Of a stretch of 64,000 bases of DNA, positions 1-13,008 are shown in pieces. Source of the DNA: Liolophura sinensis (Eukaryota > Mollusca > Polyplacophora > Chitonida > Chitonidae); NCBI RefSeq assembly GCF_032854445.1, contig NC_088300.1:41444458-41508457 (forward strand), read 5' to 3'. Position 1 is the stretch's first letter; each line of letters begins with the position of its first letter. The notes under the pieces were generated by a model, which was not told where the DNA came from, made no database searches, and was given only the letters and a program-made list of their open reading frames with translations. The translations under genes and the position numbers were made by a program.

Positions 1-3000
1 ATTTCAAGGAAAGTAAACAGTGCGAGGAGATTTCCCACGGTGCTGAGGCTAACAACCTGTACACTGTGCCTGAGGTCTGTCTGAGTACAATAAACGGGTC
101 AGAATGAAAGGCATCTCTGACAGTGATATGAGGATATTATTATGATATATTTATCATTATTTGACAGGGTCTTTGTTATCTGGACTTCTAATGATATCAT
201 TCACTTGAGAATCGGTTGGATCTACTTTATATATCCATTACATCATCTTATCAAAACTGGCCACTTAACCGTGTTTTTATTGGTGTTCCTCATTCTTTTT
301 TTTTTTGGGGGGGGGGGGGGGGAAGGGTGTTACTACATAGATAGAATAATTTGGGTATACTTGATGAAATGAAGTTTGAAGTAGCCAAAAAAAAATCTAA
401 ATTATCGATCAAAATTCTTCGCATATTTTTTAAGTTTGCTCTGTTCCATAATATGGTATAAACCCAAGAGGGATTTCTCGTCCGGAGTGTCAACAGACCG
501 GTACGCGACAAGCGGTACACGGGTACCAAGACAGAGCCACATCTAGGGGTCATCGCACAATAGCTTATATGTACAAAACAAATGAGGGTTCAAAATCATA
601 TTTCAAATTTACCCGAATTCAGAGGGATGTAGCTTGCTTTATTCCCCACACATTCTGGCGGAAACTATGTATGGACGCTTAAGGGCAAAGCTGTCTAAGT
701 CAATGCTATTCGGAATTTAAACTAGCTATTTCAGTAATTTTGTACGTGAACTATTGCAATCGTTGCTGGTGTTGGTCTCGCTGCGCACGACATTCAGCTA
801 TTGCTATTGCTGGTTATACTTCTGGAGGTTCCTTAGGTACTTGAAGAAAGACAGCAGTTTCCACTGGATTCTGTCCGGTTTCTTTTTTCATCTCCGAGAA
901 CATTAGCAGTGTAGGAAGAGCTATGTTGTTATACGGACAAACATGTGGATGTCGTAAAGTTAGTTCCCAATTAATAACACACTGGGTCATCAAGAGGATT
1001 GACACATGCGACAAACAATGCGTAGATAACTCCAAATATAACTCCAAATGTAATACTATCCAAATCAATCTGTCAGAGCAAACTGTGGTGGCTCTTATAA
1101 TCAAACTCAGTGACGCATTAAATTCCTTATTGCCAATGATCGGTAGTGCAAGCAATATGCACACGTCCTCAAATAATTTCTGGCGTGAAGCGGAGCTCAT
1201 ACAAGCCGAAAAACCCAACAAGCCTCGATATAATAACACGGCAAACAAAGCAGCCGTGCACCATGGCCTAAAATCCGCACTGAGGAGCTGTTGTGTTTGC
1301 AGACAGCCTACAACAGCTAAGGGACCACGAGTCACGATTGTGGTTTGGTTGTTGCAGACACATTCAGACATAGGATGCTTAATGTTAACAACGGCTTTAT
1401 TCATGTAATTAATTTTGAAATTTTTTTAAAAAGCTCTGACTTTTGGATTGTAGTTAAACATGTGGTAGACAGCATGCAGGCTAGATTGTACAAGATGATA
1501 AAAGGCGAATCTTGCATAAATCGACGAGATGCTGGAATAGATTGTTTATGCTTAATGTTTATCTTCCGAGTAACAGTTACAGTTCATGGGTTTGCTTTAA
1601 GGGGGGCAGATAATGTCAATATTTGGCATCAAGGAGTGTGGTGTAACAGACATGCGCTTGTAACATTCACAATATCCACACTGCCTAATTATTTTAATTG
1701 CATTGGGTCTGCCATTTCCTGTGTTCACTTTCGGATTAATCCAAATTCCGTACAGACAGGAAATCAAACAGAAACTTTTCTAAAGCATGGTTTCATGTCA
1801 GGCCGAGGGTGTGAAGCCCTCCATTATCATTATCAACCCTCAACTATATGAACCGTGTGTTTGAAGACCAATTTGTACTATGATAGCACATAGGTAGTTC
1901 CTCGATTTGTATCGCGTTTTAAATTCAGGTTTAAGTTGCTTAGTGCTACAAGTTGCTGAGTAACCCATTTTGGGTTACGGACTCACCTGTTAGTCATGAG
2001 AAAACAGCTTTACAGCTTTATTCCTCTATATACAGCATATTAAAATACTCTTGCACCGTCTGACCTATCTGCAGACATCTGACCCTAAAAGTTTGACTAA
2101 ATGAAGTTTGTGTGCAGCAGTTTAATAAGTTATATAACGGACCCTCAACCTTCGGCAAAACCTGACTATGTGTATGACTGTCTAAGCTTATTCCAACTCG
2201 ACCGTTTGCACGTCTAAATGTTCAGTGACCTGAACGTTTGAAAGCTCCCTTGGTCCACTACTCTTTGCCTACATGTACAAAGAAAAACCGGTTTTACGAT
2301 CAGTAACTGAAATCGTTAGCTCTCATGTACGGCAGAATATAACCATTCTCCCACCGTATGAAAGCTGTGTCAAGGTGACGCCCTATACAAGCAAGCGCCC
2401 GTATGGTGTGGTATACGGGCAATTTATATTTATATACGCATACACAATTTTATCATGAACTGGACATAAATAGGTGTCTTTAAACCGATTTCCCCGTAGA
2501 CTGTCATTTAAGCGTCGCATGAAATGGAACCGTACAGAAATTAGTCACGTTAAGCTTATTATTAAATTGTATAATTGTATTTCGAGTAATTTGAAACCAA
2601 CGACATCTAATAAATTAGACTTACCATCACCGTATTTTTTTTTATCTAATTCTGCTTAAGCCATGGTAGTGTAGGGGTGTGTGGAATTTGCTACTGTTTA
2701 TGCATTTATAGGTAAAATTAGAATACAACCCCAACCCAGATAAATGGACAAGATGGCGTATTTTCGCGTATTTTGGCGTATGGTTAAGTGTCACCATTGG
2801 CCAACTATCAAACTGTCGTTGCCCTGGTTTTACTCTCTGTGCTGTAAGTCTTTGATTATATTTGCATCATATATTTGGAAGGCTACTTTCTTGGAGGGTG
2901 AAAGCAACAGTTTCACAGAAAGCAAATGCTACAGAAGAGTAATCATTGTCCGATGATTAAAGAATGATTGTAATCTAGCAGTTCTCCTCAGTTCTGGAAA

Positions 3001-6000
3001 AACTCGACGAGAAGGTCGTTGTCGCGTGGGCGCCTATATACTGTCTATAGAACGAGGCCATCAGCTAATCGGGTTAGTGGGAAACTTACACACACCGGAC
3101 AAATTGACGAGAAATTGAGAAGCACTGGCAAATTCTGAGGTGTATGTCTAAATCTCTGTGTTATTTAACGTTATTCCTGTGATACTCGATTCTACGATCG
3201 TTTGTGTTTTATTTTTTCTATTGAAGAAATCAGTATGCATTGGCTTTAGTGTTAACCCCTGTATTAGGTGTGTGTCATTGACGGAGGAGATCACGGTCTT
3301 AAACCCATCGTCCCTTCCCACCTCTGCGCACCTTGGACAAGATCCCACGTACAAAGGTGACATAATACGGTTATCATTGATAGGATTTTAGGCAATGCCT
3401 TTACCCACAGCGTCATTTCATCCCTATAAGCCAAAAATATGTAGCCATGAATCGAACCAGTTGCCCTGAAACGTCTTATATAACCTGATGTAGCGTTAAG
3501 GCGATTGTCCAGCACAACATGTCTGCTCTCATTCACACCCGATCAGAGGGATATTAATACGAATACTATAACAAACAGAGAACGTTACCCGAGCTAATGC
3601 TGGGCCAGTATGCCTGTCTTTGTCTTAGCGACGTCGGTTTAAACAGAGCCACGAGGCGAGAAGTTAGGCATATCTTTTTTGTTGTTTCAGCACCTGACCG
3701 TCACGTTGTATTGAATATTTTGACACGGACCTCGGTGAAAGCATCCCGGCTCATACGAACAAACGAAAGCCGTGTAAACATTTCAGTGGTTAATGTCATG
3801 TCAGGGCATCTTAATGGCCGGGTCACATCGGAACTTTGAAAACATACATCAGGGCAAGAAACCGTTCAATGGACTTCGGTGTTTCTTTACTGTCACCGGT
3901 TTGTAAGAATTAGCAGTAATAAGCCAGTAATTACCGATCGCCCATTTTCCCATATTTAATTATGATAATAATCATAGGGCTAATATCGATGATATACATT
4001 TAGAGTGTTAACCTTTTAACTCTCACGACCATGCAGCTTCACACAAATCTGGAAGTATGTATTCTTTCCCTCCAATAACTGCTAATACCAGCTGTTTAAA
4101 CTGGTTAACTTCCTGGAAACGTGTACAAACAGCGATACTAACAACTGCGACAATAAGGATTATTTCCAGGGCATTAATCTGGTTCTGTGATTATATAGTC
4201 TGTGGTGACATTCCATGCATTTGTAACGGTTTCCTCTTAGGTTAAGTTCTGCTTTGTCATGTCGCCTTGGCACAGTCAGTTTTACAGTTTTCTGACAGGG
4301 GCTTGGTTTACATTGATCTATATGATTTGGCGACACTTTTCTCCTTGGCCGGACATCACCTTACACTGTGATGTGTTCTGCTTTCACCTCTGTATTTGGT
4401 GAGGACGTAAAGATGAAGCAGTGTCCAGTCGCAGATAATGTTATCAGTTCACCGTGCTTGTTGACAATACCCTGACATCAAGGCTCCAGCCCGACGGTCC
4501 GGTCTTCATGTCAATAGTATATTGACCATGTCCCCAGATCCCCACGGGTCAGTACAAACTTTGATCTGCATCTCTAACTGGAGACAAACATGTACTATCT
4601 TCACATGAACCCGTTACTGGTCATCAGTGTTAAGACTACAGTTGATCTCATCCGTGGAGTCTAACTGTAAATGGATGACTATGTTAACTGTTCGCAGTTC
4701 AACCTTGGACAACATTCACTCAATGGACGACAGCAGACAAAACTTCCCACAGTGTCCAAGATGAAAATATATACGACCTTGTATATACGTACACAAAATC
4801 GCGAATTATTGTCTCATTTAAGCGTCTAAAACCAAGAAAACCATAGACATTATTTAAGATATTCGTCATTTTTTTTGGCTCAGACAAAACACAAATGTTT
4901 GTCCGATCCTGGCAACGTCTCCGTTTGATTATGTAACATGCTCTAACAGTACTCACTGCAAAGAAGATAACCCTTTCAGTCATTGATAAATAAACAGGTT
5001 TGCTTTTTAGCAAAGGCAGCTTACACGTTTCTTTTTCTGTCCATCGGTTTGCATCCGAATCATCGTTTATATCGTCTGTTGTCTGTGCCAGAGATTTTGA
5101 GTTTTTACACGAAGTTTATTGACAAGGCTTTCGTTTGAAGGCCAGAGGTACATGTATAAGTGAGTGTGGACATAAAAGCCACGTACGAGCACTCCGTAGT
5201 AGTGCTTTCAACACATCTATGAACAAAGTCGCTCAGTCAAACGTCTTATCCTAAACATCATAGACATCTGTTGCGTTTCGGTAATTGGCATACACTGCAT
5301 AGTAACCTAGACCCCGTAATGCAGTGATACAGATTATTGAAAGCTTTGATGTCCCATGCGGGAAAACAAGGTGAGCTAATTGTTATATAGCCAATGCATT
5401 TGATACACCTTAAGTGTCACCCAATCAAAAAGACTTTTAAAATGGCGTGAAACCAACATAAATTAATCAGCCATATATAAGCGAAATCTGTTCGTTGCTC
5501 GAAAACTTCTAGTTTATTGATTTTCCACAAAATGTATTGAACTTATGCTTTTACTGTACTGTATTTGTCACATTCAGTAAACCATAATGGCTCGTCTTAT
5601 AACTAATGGTCCTCTCCGGCCGTACGTGGGAAGGTCTGCCACCAATCTGCGAATGGTCGTGGGTTTCCCCCGGCCTTTGCCCGGTTTCCTCCCACCATAA
5701 TGCTGGCCGCCGTCGTATAAGTGAAATATTTTGGAGTACGGAGTAAAACACCAATCAAATAAAAAAAAATAAATGTAACATAAATGTTGTGAAAAAAAAA
5801 AGCTGAAAAAAGTGTGGTATCAACAGCAATACCGTTTAACACCGAGTTAAACACAACGCCAGGAAACACTAAAAGCACTATTTCATAACACTTGACACAC
5901 AATACAAAGACACAGTCCTATCACTAATAACACTGTCCCTATCAGACGCCTACAGCCATGTATAAGCCGCATTACACGGATAACATCATGGTAACAGATA

Positions 6001-7904
6001 TATATTGTCACAGTTATATATAAAGGCCAATGTTTCATGACTCAACTATATCACTAATATCACCGTTTCTAACAAATCAACACGGACTGTCACAGTTATG
6101 TATAAAGACCAATGTTTCATGACGCAGACCTATCACTGATACCACAGTTTCTAACCAATGAACAACCAATGAAAGTCCATAACTTTTAAGTCTACTATAA
6201 AGTGAAAGAGACACGGGTATTCTACATGTATAAAAGTCCAACAAATAACTCGCAAAGAGTTCAAAGAGATTTCTCATTGCAGTAAATAAATTATGCAACA
6301 CACAAAAAATGCTCAAGATTACAAAATAAGGCAGTGAACTGACTTAGCCGGTATGTTCTGTATTAAATACAAACCACAACTTGTACTTTGTCTTAACATC
6401 TATAACATGAAAACGACGGAAAAGTATAAGAACGTTTGTTTTCGTTGCAGTATACTGTAATAAATGCCGAGAACACTGATGACAAAGTTATGAAATACTT
6501 ACCTGGGGTAGTTCAGATCCAGTGTAATTGTACAATAGCCAGGTGATGTTATCAAACTGTCAAGTGGGTTGTCCGATAAAACATACTGCTGCTTTAGGTA
6601 TAAGATCGAGAGGACACGTCAAGTACACCGCACACCGACGCGTCTGAGGACGGTGTCCTACTGGCAAGGTGACAGGGCAGGAGAACGCACTCACTCGGGG
6701 GGGAATGTTTACATCCACTCCACCGTACCTCGTATTGATCAGCCGCTCGTCAGCAGTCGTTTATGCTTAACAAGACGTCAACTTTGGTGAAGAACATTAA
6801 AAAGTTGAGATAAGACAACCACGCCTATACGTTTGCAAGTTGCGTCGCACCTTGAAGTAAAAATGGGATATAATAAAAATTACTGGACTGGGAGAAATGT
6901 GTGTTCATATAACATGACGAGAGTATTTGTTCTGAACAAAGGAACGGAAATCTATGCACGTTTAATGAGATGTAGACATTGTATACAGTTTAACAGGAGC
7001 TAAAGCCATTTCCTTCTTTGCTCAGAAAGCATTCCACCCATAACAAAGGTTTATTCGGTGTGGGGCCACACCCAGGTAATGTGACCGGATCGCACACACG
7101 GCCATCTAGGGCCTATCTACAGTGCTCACGATCACGAAACGCTGTCATAATGGTCGTGACACAGATTTTAGAATGGGAACGAATGTGACGAGCTAAGGCA
7201 TACTTGTCACTAGTCTACGGAACACGGTACGCGATCAAAAGACTTGGCATGTTGTGACAAAGCATTAAAAAATAACTTAGAATTTACTGTGTAAAGAGGC
7301 GTACAGTGTATACAAAACCAGGTATCTTAGTGCAGAATTTGGTTTGGACTAAGCTTACGCTGTTCGTGGGGCCATGCTGACAAAAAGCGGTCAACGACGA
7401 CCGCTTGGGTCATTTATGCAGTTTTAAGTTCCTGAGGACCAGTTGTCCTCCATCAATACAGCGAGCATTTCTGCACTTCACATATGGGATTAGTGCGGAC
7501 ACTCCGATTTCCTTAATTTTTAAGAGAAAAATTCTTAAGTATGGCGTTAAACGACAATTTTTGTTTTCAATTATAGTTCACAAGATCGATTCCAGTGGGG
7601 GAGGGGGTGGGAGAGGGGCGCTTCTATGTGCAATTCAAGCACAATAGTCCGAAATGAACCAGTGTGTAGTGTGTTGAACGCCGTGGTAGTTTTACATTAT
7701 GCTCAGTATTGGGCCTATAGCGGTACTTTCTTTTCTTCTAAACCAATATGTTCTGACATAGGCCCTATTGCCATTAGCGTTCTTAACTGATAAAGATCAG
7801 TGCGTCTCTGTATCTCGAGAAAATGGAATCTTCATTTATTTATATCCGGATTTTTTCCCGGATAAATGAAATAAAATAAATTGTAACAAATCTGTGACAC
7901 ACAA
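1..7904. other. No recognisable gene; repeats and SINE debris
   Basis: I see no ORF here with recognisable family signature or convincing exon structure. The stretch holds a G-homopolymer near 306-322, a group of overlapping ORFs at 814-1851 on both strands, and a SINE remnant at about 5611-5770. A minus-strand GGTTCGATTC-like B box lies near 3445, possibly an old tRNA-derived element. Upstream exons of the 8 kb gene could be hidden here. Confidence 0.5.
5611..5770 (+). mobile_element. tRNA-derived SINE, 5'-truncated (family A)
   Basis: The body reads through CCTCTCCGGCCGTACGTGGG, GTGGGTTTCCCCCGG, CACCATAATGCTGGCCGCCG and TCGTATAAGTGAAATATT, and ends in ACACCAATCAAAT plus an A-rich tail. The same blocks recur at 10.0-10.5, 18.2, 27.5, 35.9 and 56.3 kb. 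The tRNA-like head is missing here. This is the clearest local copy of the 3' half. Confidence 0.8.
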
Positions 7905-7966
7905 GAGATTTATTTATTTATTTGATTGATCTTTAACACCAGACTGAAGAATTTTTCACTTTTATA
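7905..7966 (-). mobile_element. SINE family A 3'-tail fragment abutting an acceptor site
   Basis: The stretch reads (TTTA)n TTTGATTGATCTTTAACACC, then AGAATTTTTCACTT. This is the reverse complement of the family A tail (compare 27459-27515). It runs into TTTATAG, the putative 3' splice site of the exon at 7968, so the pyrimidine-rich part of that acceptor appears SINE-derived. Confidence 0.55.
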
Positions 7967-7967
7967 G

Positions 7968-8190
7968 GAGTGGGAAACCGAAATGACCGGCGTAAACTAC
8001 CGCCTCTTGGCAAGTTACTAGCGAACGTTCCCATCAATACGAACACCACATCGGTGGGAGACAAGTGGAAAGTGCTAACGCTCATGCACGAGCGACTGGA
8101 AGACAAGCGCTTTAATTACTCGTCCACGGCCCGCTTTCCATCATACAGAGAGATCGCTCATCTCAGACATCGACGTTTACTAAGACTTAT
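7968..8190 (+). CDS. Putative exon of an unrecognised protein (partial)
   Basis: An open frame follows an acceptor-like TTTATAG. It encodes a basic, polar segment including LPPLGKLLANVPINTN, LMHERLEDKRFNYSS and FPSYREIAHLRHRRLLR. I recognise no family. A possible donor (AT|GTTACA) at 8191 leaves phase 2, which fits the acceptor CTGTCAG|GATG at 8777/8778 and would join it to the next ORF through an ATG codon split over the junction. The ORF also stays open to 8365, and another acceptor lies at 8380. The 5' end is not defined. Exon status is inferred from frame and splice signals only. Confidence 0.4.
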
Positions 8191-8778
8191 GTTACAGTGT
8201 CAGTTTATATTTACCTTTAAATACAGTAGTTTACAAAATGTGTCTTCTGGATTCCAGCGGCGTTCCCTTCTTCAAAACAATCGAATAACATTTATCACGG
8301 TTTGGAATGAAAGTAAAACATTACACAACATTCTTTTATTCTTTAAATTAAATTATAAGGATTAACTGTAATATTTCAGGTTTATCAGGATGATAACGAA
8401 AAGAAAAAAACGCTGTGCAAACTGTTTGAATCCTCTTAGCGATTCATGCAAAAGTTTGTACAGTGATTTTTTCGTTAATAACCCAATAAACCTAAAAAAC
8501 CATCACAGTCAATCCTTAATTCAACGATGTAGTGCCGTCGTGTTCTTGCTGTGACGCGATCGACGTCTATAGGGGTTATGTGATGACGTCAAATGTTATT
8601 GTTTCTTAGGATCACATGGCAAAGTGATTGTGACGTCATAAACATCCGACGGTGGTGAATCCAGAATCTCCATGCCGATGGGGGACACGTTAAATTGTCG
8701 AGTTTATCCGGGTATTTGATTAGATACACATGCGAGAGACAGTTCCGGATTCGTAGAGGCGACATTTTAACTGTCAGG

Positions 8779-9369
8779 ATGAATATAAGAACGTCAAAGA
8801 AAGTTTTTGGTCTTTCCGGCGTTCCACCTTCAGATAAGCACCCTCACTACAAGAACTCGTGGTCATACAGCCGCAATGTGAAGAACAGACGATCAGTGTC
8901 AGGTTTGCCGAAAACTCCGCCAACTATACCTTTCTTCAACGGAGTGAACAAACAGCGCAAATCGCCCATCCAACTCTCAGAGGGACAGATGCACACCATG
9001 TCACGGCTAAAACAGGTCAATAAGATGCTGACTACATTCACCTCTTTCTCACGGTACCTGGAAGAAGCTTCCACCTCGCGCTTGACAGTCTTTGACAAAC
9101 CATGTGAGACCGCCCCAAAGCCGCCAGCAGACACCAAGCCACGACGAACGGCTACAGCCTTGAAGAGGGACATTGAGGAGGTGTCACTGAGACACAGCAA
9201 GTATCTGGAGCAAGTGTCCAACAAAGCCAGATGTCACCGTATACGTGTGGGAGATGCTCAGGTGAACAGGTTAAGGGCTGAGGAACAGAGACAAAACCGC
9301 GTCTTGAAGAAAACTAGACATAAACTTGAACTACGTCAGTTAAAACATGAAGAATTCATGTGGATTTAA
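8779..9369 (+). CDS. Unrecognised basic protein, 196 aa, C-terminal coiled coil likely
   Basis: The ORF runs from ATG to TAA and is followed at once by a polyadenylation signal, so it is a credible last exon or single-exon gene. The N-terminal half is rich in Ser, Pro, Lys and Arg, with motifs such as VFGLSGVPPSDKHPHYKNSW and GLPKTPPTIPFFNGV. The C-terminal ~70 residues (KRDIEEVSLRHSKYLEQV ... RLRAEEQRQNRVLKKTRHKL) are highly charged and look helical. I see no signal peptide or membrane segment. The ATG overlaps an acceptor-like CTGTCAG|G, so it may instead continue the exon at 7968-8190. I do not recognise the family; a nuclear or cytoskeletal role would be a guess. Confidence 0.6.
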   Translation: MNIRTSKKVFGLSGVPPSDKHPHYKNSWSYSRNVKNRRSVSGLPKTPPTIPFFNGVNKQRKSPIQLSEGQMHTMSRLKQVNKMLTTFTSFSRYLEEASTSRLTVFDKPCETAPKPPADTKPRRTATALKRDIEEVSLRHSKYLEQVSNKARCHRIRVGDAQVNRLRAEEQRQNRVLKKTRHKLELRQLKHEEFMWI

Positions 9370-9384
9370 ATAGTGGTACCATAA

Positions 9385-9390
9385 AATAAA
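9385..9390 (+). promoter_or_regulatory. Polyadenylation signal AATAAA
   Basis: A canonical AATAAA lies 16 nt after the stop codon at 9367-9369, supporting a transcript end here for the unrecognised basic protein. Confidence 0.55.
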
Positions 9391-9635
9391 CAGCTCCATT
9401 ATTTATTTATTCACTTATTTATTCACATTGTTTTTGCCCCGCTGCTCCCAGTTCGTTCAAACCAACTTCATATACATTCATGTCTTTATCTTTCTCTTAT
9501 AACGGTTGTATCACATATATACTGTGCTCAAGCGACAGATATATCCGCATCCCTTCAACCATGAAGCTACCACTAACAAGGCTTCGACGCGTCCAAAGAA
9601 TCCCTCATGTTCCATGGCTTTGCGTCTTATCACCA

Positions 9636-9995
9636 ACATATCACCTCGTCATAGCATATCACCTCGCCATAACATATCCCTTGGTCATAACATATGACCT
9701 CGTCATAACACATCACTTCGTCATAACATGTGACCTCGCCATAACACATCACACCGTCATAAAATATCCCTTCCTTATAACATCACATGTCATCTCGTCA
9801 TTACATATTCCTCTTCATAACATAGCCCACCCACCCCCCACCCCCCACCCCCGTCATAACATATCACTTCATATCACATTCTTTATAATATATCCCCTAA
9901 TCTTAACATATCACCTCGTCATGATATAGTCTCTTGTAATGATATAGCCCCTCGTCATGATATAGCCCCTGGTAACACCATAGCCCTGCATCATG
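9636..9995. repeat. Degenerate 18-bp minisatellite
   Basis: About 18-20 units of a consensus close to CATAACATATCACCTCGT, with many substitutions and a C-rich interruption near 9826-9852. Because 18 is a multiple of 3, it keeps spurious ORFs open. Confidence 0.85.
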
Positions 9996-10032
9996 ACATA
10001 TCCTCACGGTTTCAGTTTCCCACAATATATCC

Positions 10033-10279
10033 CCATAAGAGCCTAATGGTTAGCGTGGAGGGGCATTCGTGACCAAGGCGGTTAGCATGTCAGTTCGGCG
10101 CAATGACCTAGGAGCCTCTCGCCAATGTGGTCGCTCTGAATTCAAGTCCAGCTAATGCTGGCTTCTTCTCTGGTCGTGCGTGGGAATGCCCGCAGCAACG
10201 TGCGGGTGGTCGTGGGTTTCCCCCGGGCTCCATCCGTGAAATATTCTTGCTTACGGTGTAAAACACCAGTCAAATAAAT
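10033..10279 (+). mobile_element. SINE family A, nearly full length
   Basis: A tRNA-like head (GAGCCTAATGGTTAGCGTGG ... GAATTCAAGTCCAGCTAATG) is followed by the shared body GTGGTCGTGGGTTTCCCCCG, then GTGAAATATTCTTGCTTACG and ACACCAGTCAAATAAATAAA. A central part of the body (the CACCATAATGCTGGCC block) is deleted. A second insertion follows directly. Confidence 0.8.
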
Positions 10280-10512
10280 AAACAAATGCTGGTTAGTGTG
10301 TGAGCGCAGCACAATACCCCAGAAGCCTCTCACCGGTGCCCATGATGGATTCCTCTCCGATCATACGTGGAAAGGCCTGCAAGCAACCTGCGGGTTTTCT
10401 CCGGGCTCCGTTCAGCTTTATCCACAATAACTGTGGCCGCTGTCGTATAGGTCCTTGACTCTTGACTAATATTGTTGACTACGACGTTGAACATCAATCA
10501 AATAAATAGATA
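10280..10512 (+). mobile_element. SINE family A, diverged copy
   Basis: It contains GGAAAGGCCTGCAAGCAACC, TTTTCTCCGGGCTCCG, a TGTGGCCGCTGTCGTATAGG block and the tail ACATCAATCAAATAAATAGA. It sits head-to-tail with the preceding SINE, which suggests insertion into the older copy's A-rich tail. Confidence 0.75.
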
Positions 10513-10679
10513 ATAAACATATCCCCATAGGTTTCGTCTTTTACCAAAATTGCCCATGAACCACATTGTCTGTGGTGGATTTATGTCTACAACCACTTTG
10601 TCTATACGCCATCTAGTCGCATTTTCTCTTGCTGATGCTCGACTTCTTTTTCACTTTTCATATATCTTCTACCGCTTCT

Positions 10680-10925
10680 GCTCGACCTGCATGGAAATTA
10701 TTCCCGGATGTGATGCACAGAAAATCATCCCTACATCTTTTAAAACTGCCGACTGCTTCCCTCTTACATGTTACCACATTTATTTACTATTTATATATTA
10801 TTTCTTCCATATTCCTTGGCAAATTGGTGACTTTGGTTATTTCGTAAACATGTTGTGCTATAATCGACTGGGAACGCCCTTTATGATTTATAAGTGGTAT
10901 ACCAATAATGGATTTGACGGTTAGA
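10680..10925 (+). repeat. ~230-bp interspersed repeat, copy 1
   Basis: Shared blocks include GACTGCTTCCCTCTTACATG, TTTATTTACTATTTATATAT and ATCGACTGGGAACGCCCTTT. The same ordered blocks occur at 42890-43115 (plus) and 12185-12400 (minus). No terminal repeat or coding capacity is seen. Confidence 0.65.
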
Positions 10926-12184
10926 TTTTGATATGTAGGCCTACAAAGCGGTTTGGTAACTTTCTTCAAGGGACCACGGTCACAAACTTGTCTACTTCCA
11001 CTATCTCTGACTAGCAAACACATGTGTGCGTATTATCTGGTTGTATGATGAGAACTCTCCAGATGCCAGTGCACCTACTCTATTATAATAAACTCTGACC
11101 ACTAACAAATATGGCACATAGCTTCGGGTATATAATAGGGTATAAGAGTCAAGAACTTGTAAACCGAATACAGGAAAACCGTTCAAAATGGAGAAGTGCT
11201 ATACGTATGGGGGAACCTATGGGACCCTGGGTTTACCATCAAATAACGCCATATGGGAGACAGAACCACTACTCCTGAAAACCAAAAGATCAGGTATAGT
11301 TGAAAAATTGTTCTGTCAAATTTGTAGACATATTCTCCACTAACTGCTACATGTAAATCTACGTATGCACACGTGTGTGGACATGTTTGACGATCTTTAC
11401 ATGACAACAATTTAATATTTTTTTGTGTTTACTCTCTGAACCATTTATGCCTCAAAGGACTTTATTTACGCCCGGACCTTTCTAAAATGCAGTTATACTT
11501 TTTTGGCATCATTTTATCGCCACCTTTTTCTGAATGGCGTTTGTGATACTATATCAAAAGGTTCAATTATTTCCGAGAAATATAATGAAATACAAACAGC
11601 GATAACTTAGAAAATTTTCCAAGTGACGCTATTTAATATAAAATAAATAAAATATATATTCACACCTATATATCATCACTAGCACATGGATCTGCTAAGT
11701 TTCATGGCAATCTGTTGAAAGCTACCTAAGAGCTGCGCTGACGAAGTCCAGATTCCATCTACAAACAGCGATATCTTTAAAAATATACTTATAATAGAAT
11801 GCTACATTAAACATGCATAGGTACATCTACATACCATTCCGAACACATCAACAAAGTTGTTGAAATAACTGAAATAAATTATTTTAGTCGTAGCAAAGTT
11901 CTTTCTAATAACTTATGCATTTTAGAATCATTTCTTGAGGCCGGTATACACGTTATGACGTTTAATATTGAAAGCAAGAAAACACACTCTTCTCACATTA
12001 ACACTATGATATTATTAAATGCAACGCGATTTTAAACCAATCTATCCTAACACAATTTATAATAATTAAGACTAATAATTACTATTTAAGTTAACATTCC
12101 CTAAAGTTTTTATAACATTTAAAGGCAATAGCGAGACATTTGATTGGTTAACTAAAAAATCTAAAGATTAACATTAACATTCGC

Positions 12185-12400
12185 GTATCACTCATAAACC
12201 ATCAAGGGGCCTTTCCAGCCGATAACTGCAATAAACATTTCCACAACGACGTAAAACACCAGTTCTCCAATGAAGAACTAAAAAAGAAATATATAAATAG
12301 TAAACAAAGTTGCTAACACTTGAGAAACAGTCATTATTTTTCAGTGATGCAGAAGAGACATTCATTATTCCAGGCATGACAACCATTTAACATTTCCATT
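12185..12400 (-). repeat. ~230-bp interspersed repeat, copy 2 (inverted)
   Basis: On the minus strand it reads TGTCTCTTCTGCATCACTGA, AATGACTGTTTCTC, TTTACTATTTATATA, TGGTGTTTTACGTCGTTGTG and TTATCGGCTGGAAAGGCCCC, collinear with the copies at 10.7 and 43.0 kb. Confidence 0.6.
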
Positions 12401-13008
12401 TCGTAGTTCGTGATTTAAAGTCGAAATGATTTTAAGTCGAATACAAATATGGGTATATAAGTTGCCCGTGGATTGCGACTGTTCATAAAAGCAACGGGTT
12501 TGTGTCATAAACATGAATGCTTACATAGCCCTTTATAGCTCCAGGGTCATATAAGCATCCGGTAACCAGCCGATCGAAAACCATCCGACATAGGCTTAAG
12601 CTGTATATATGCTTAATGTTAATGTGTTAATTACCCTGCAACGATAGACAATGACTAAAATAACTAACATGGTTGTGAATAGAGCAACTAAAGTTCAACA
12701 TTATATGTTGAGACAAACAGAAATCCCACTGGGATTATTAACGAGTTTGCGGGTGTGAAATAATATCTCAACTCCTTCGTGAAATTTGATTGAAACACTC
12801 CCCTCGCCTCCCCCCTCCCTCCCCCCCAAAAAATCTCAATATGGATTTTTATGCCAAATTTGCAAACCCTTTCGCTTTGCAACGGCACCACTACTAGCAT
12901 ATATTCAAACTTTCAAATTTCTAATCAATCTACTAGAAACCAAAAATTTTATACAAACAACCCAAGCTAAAACATGAACTTCTATCATCACAATGTATAT
13001 GAACGAGT

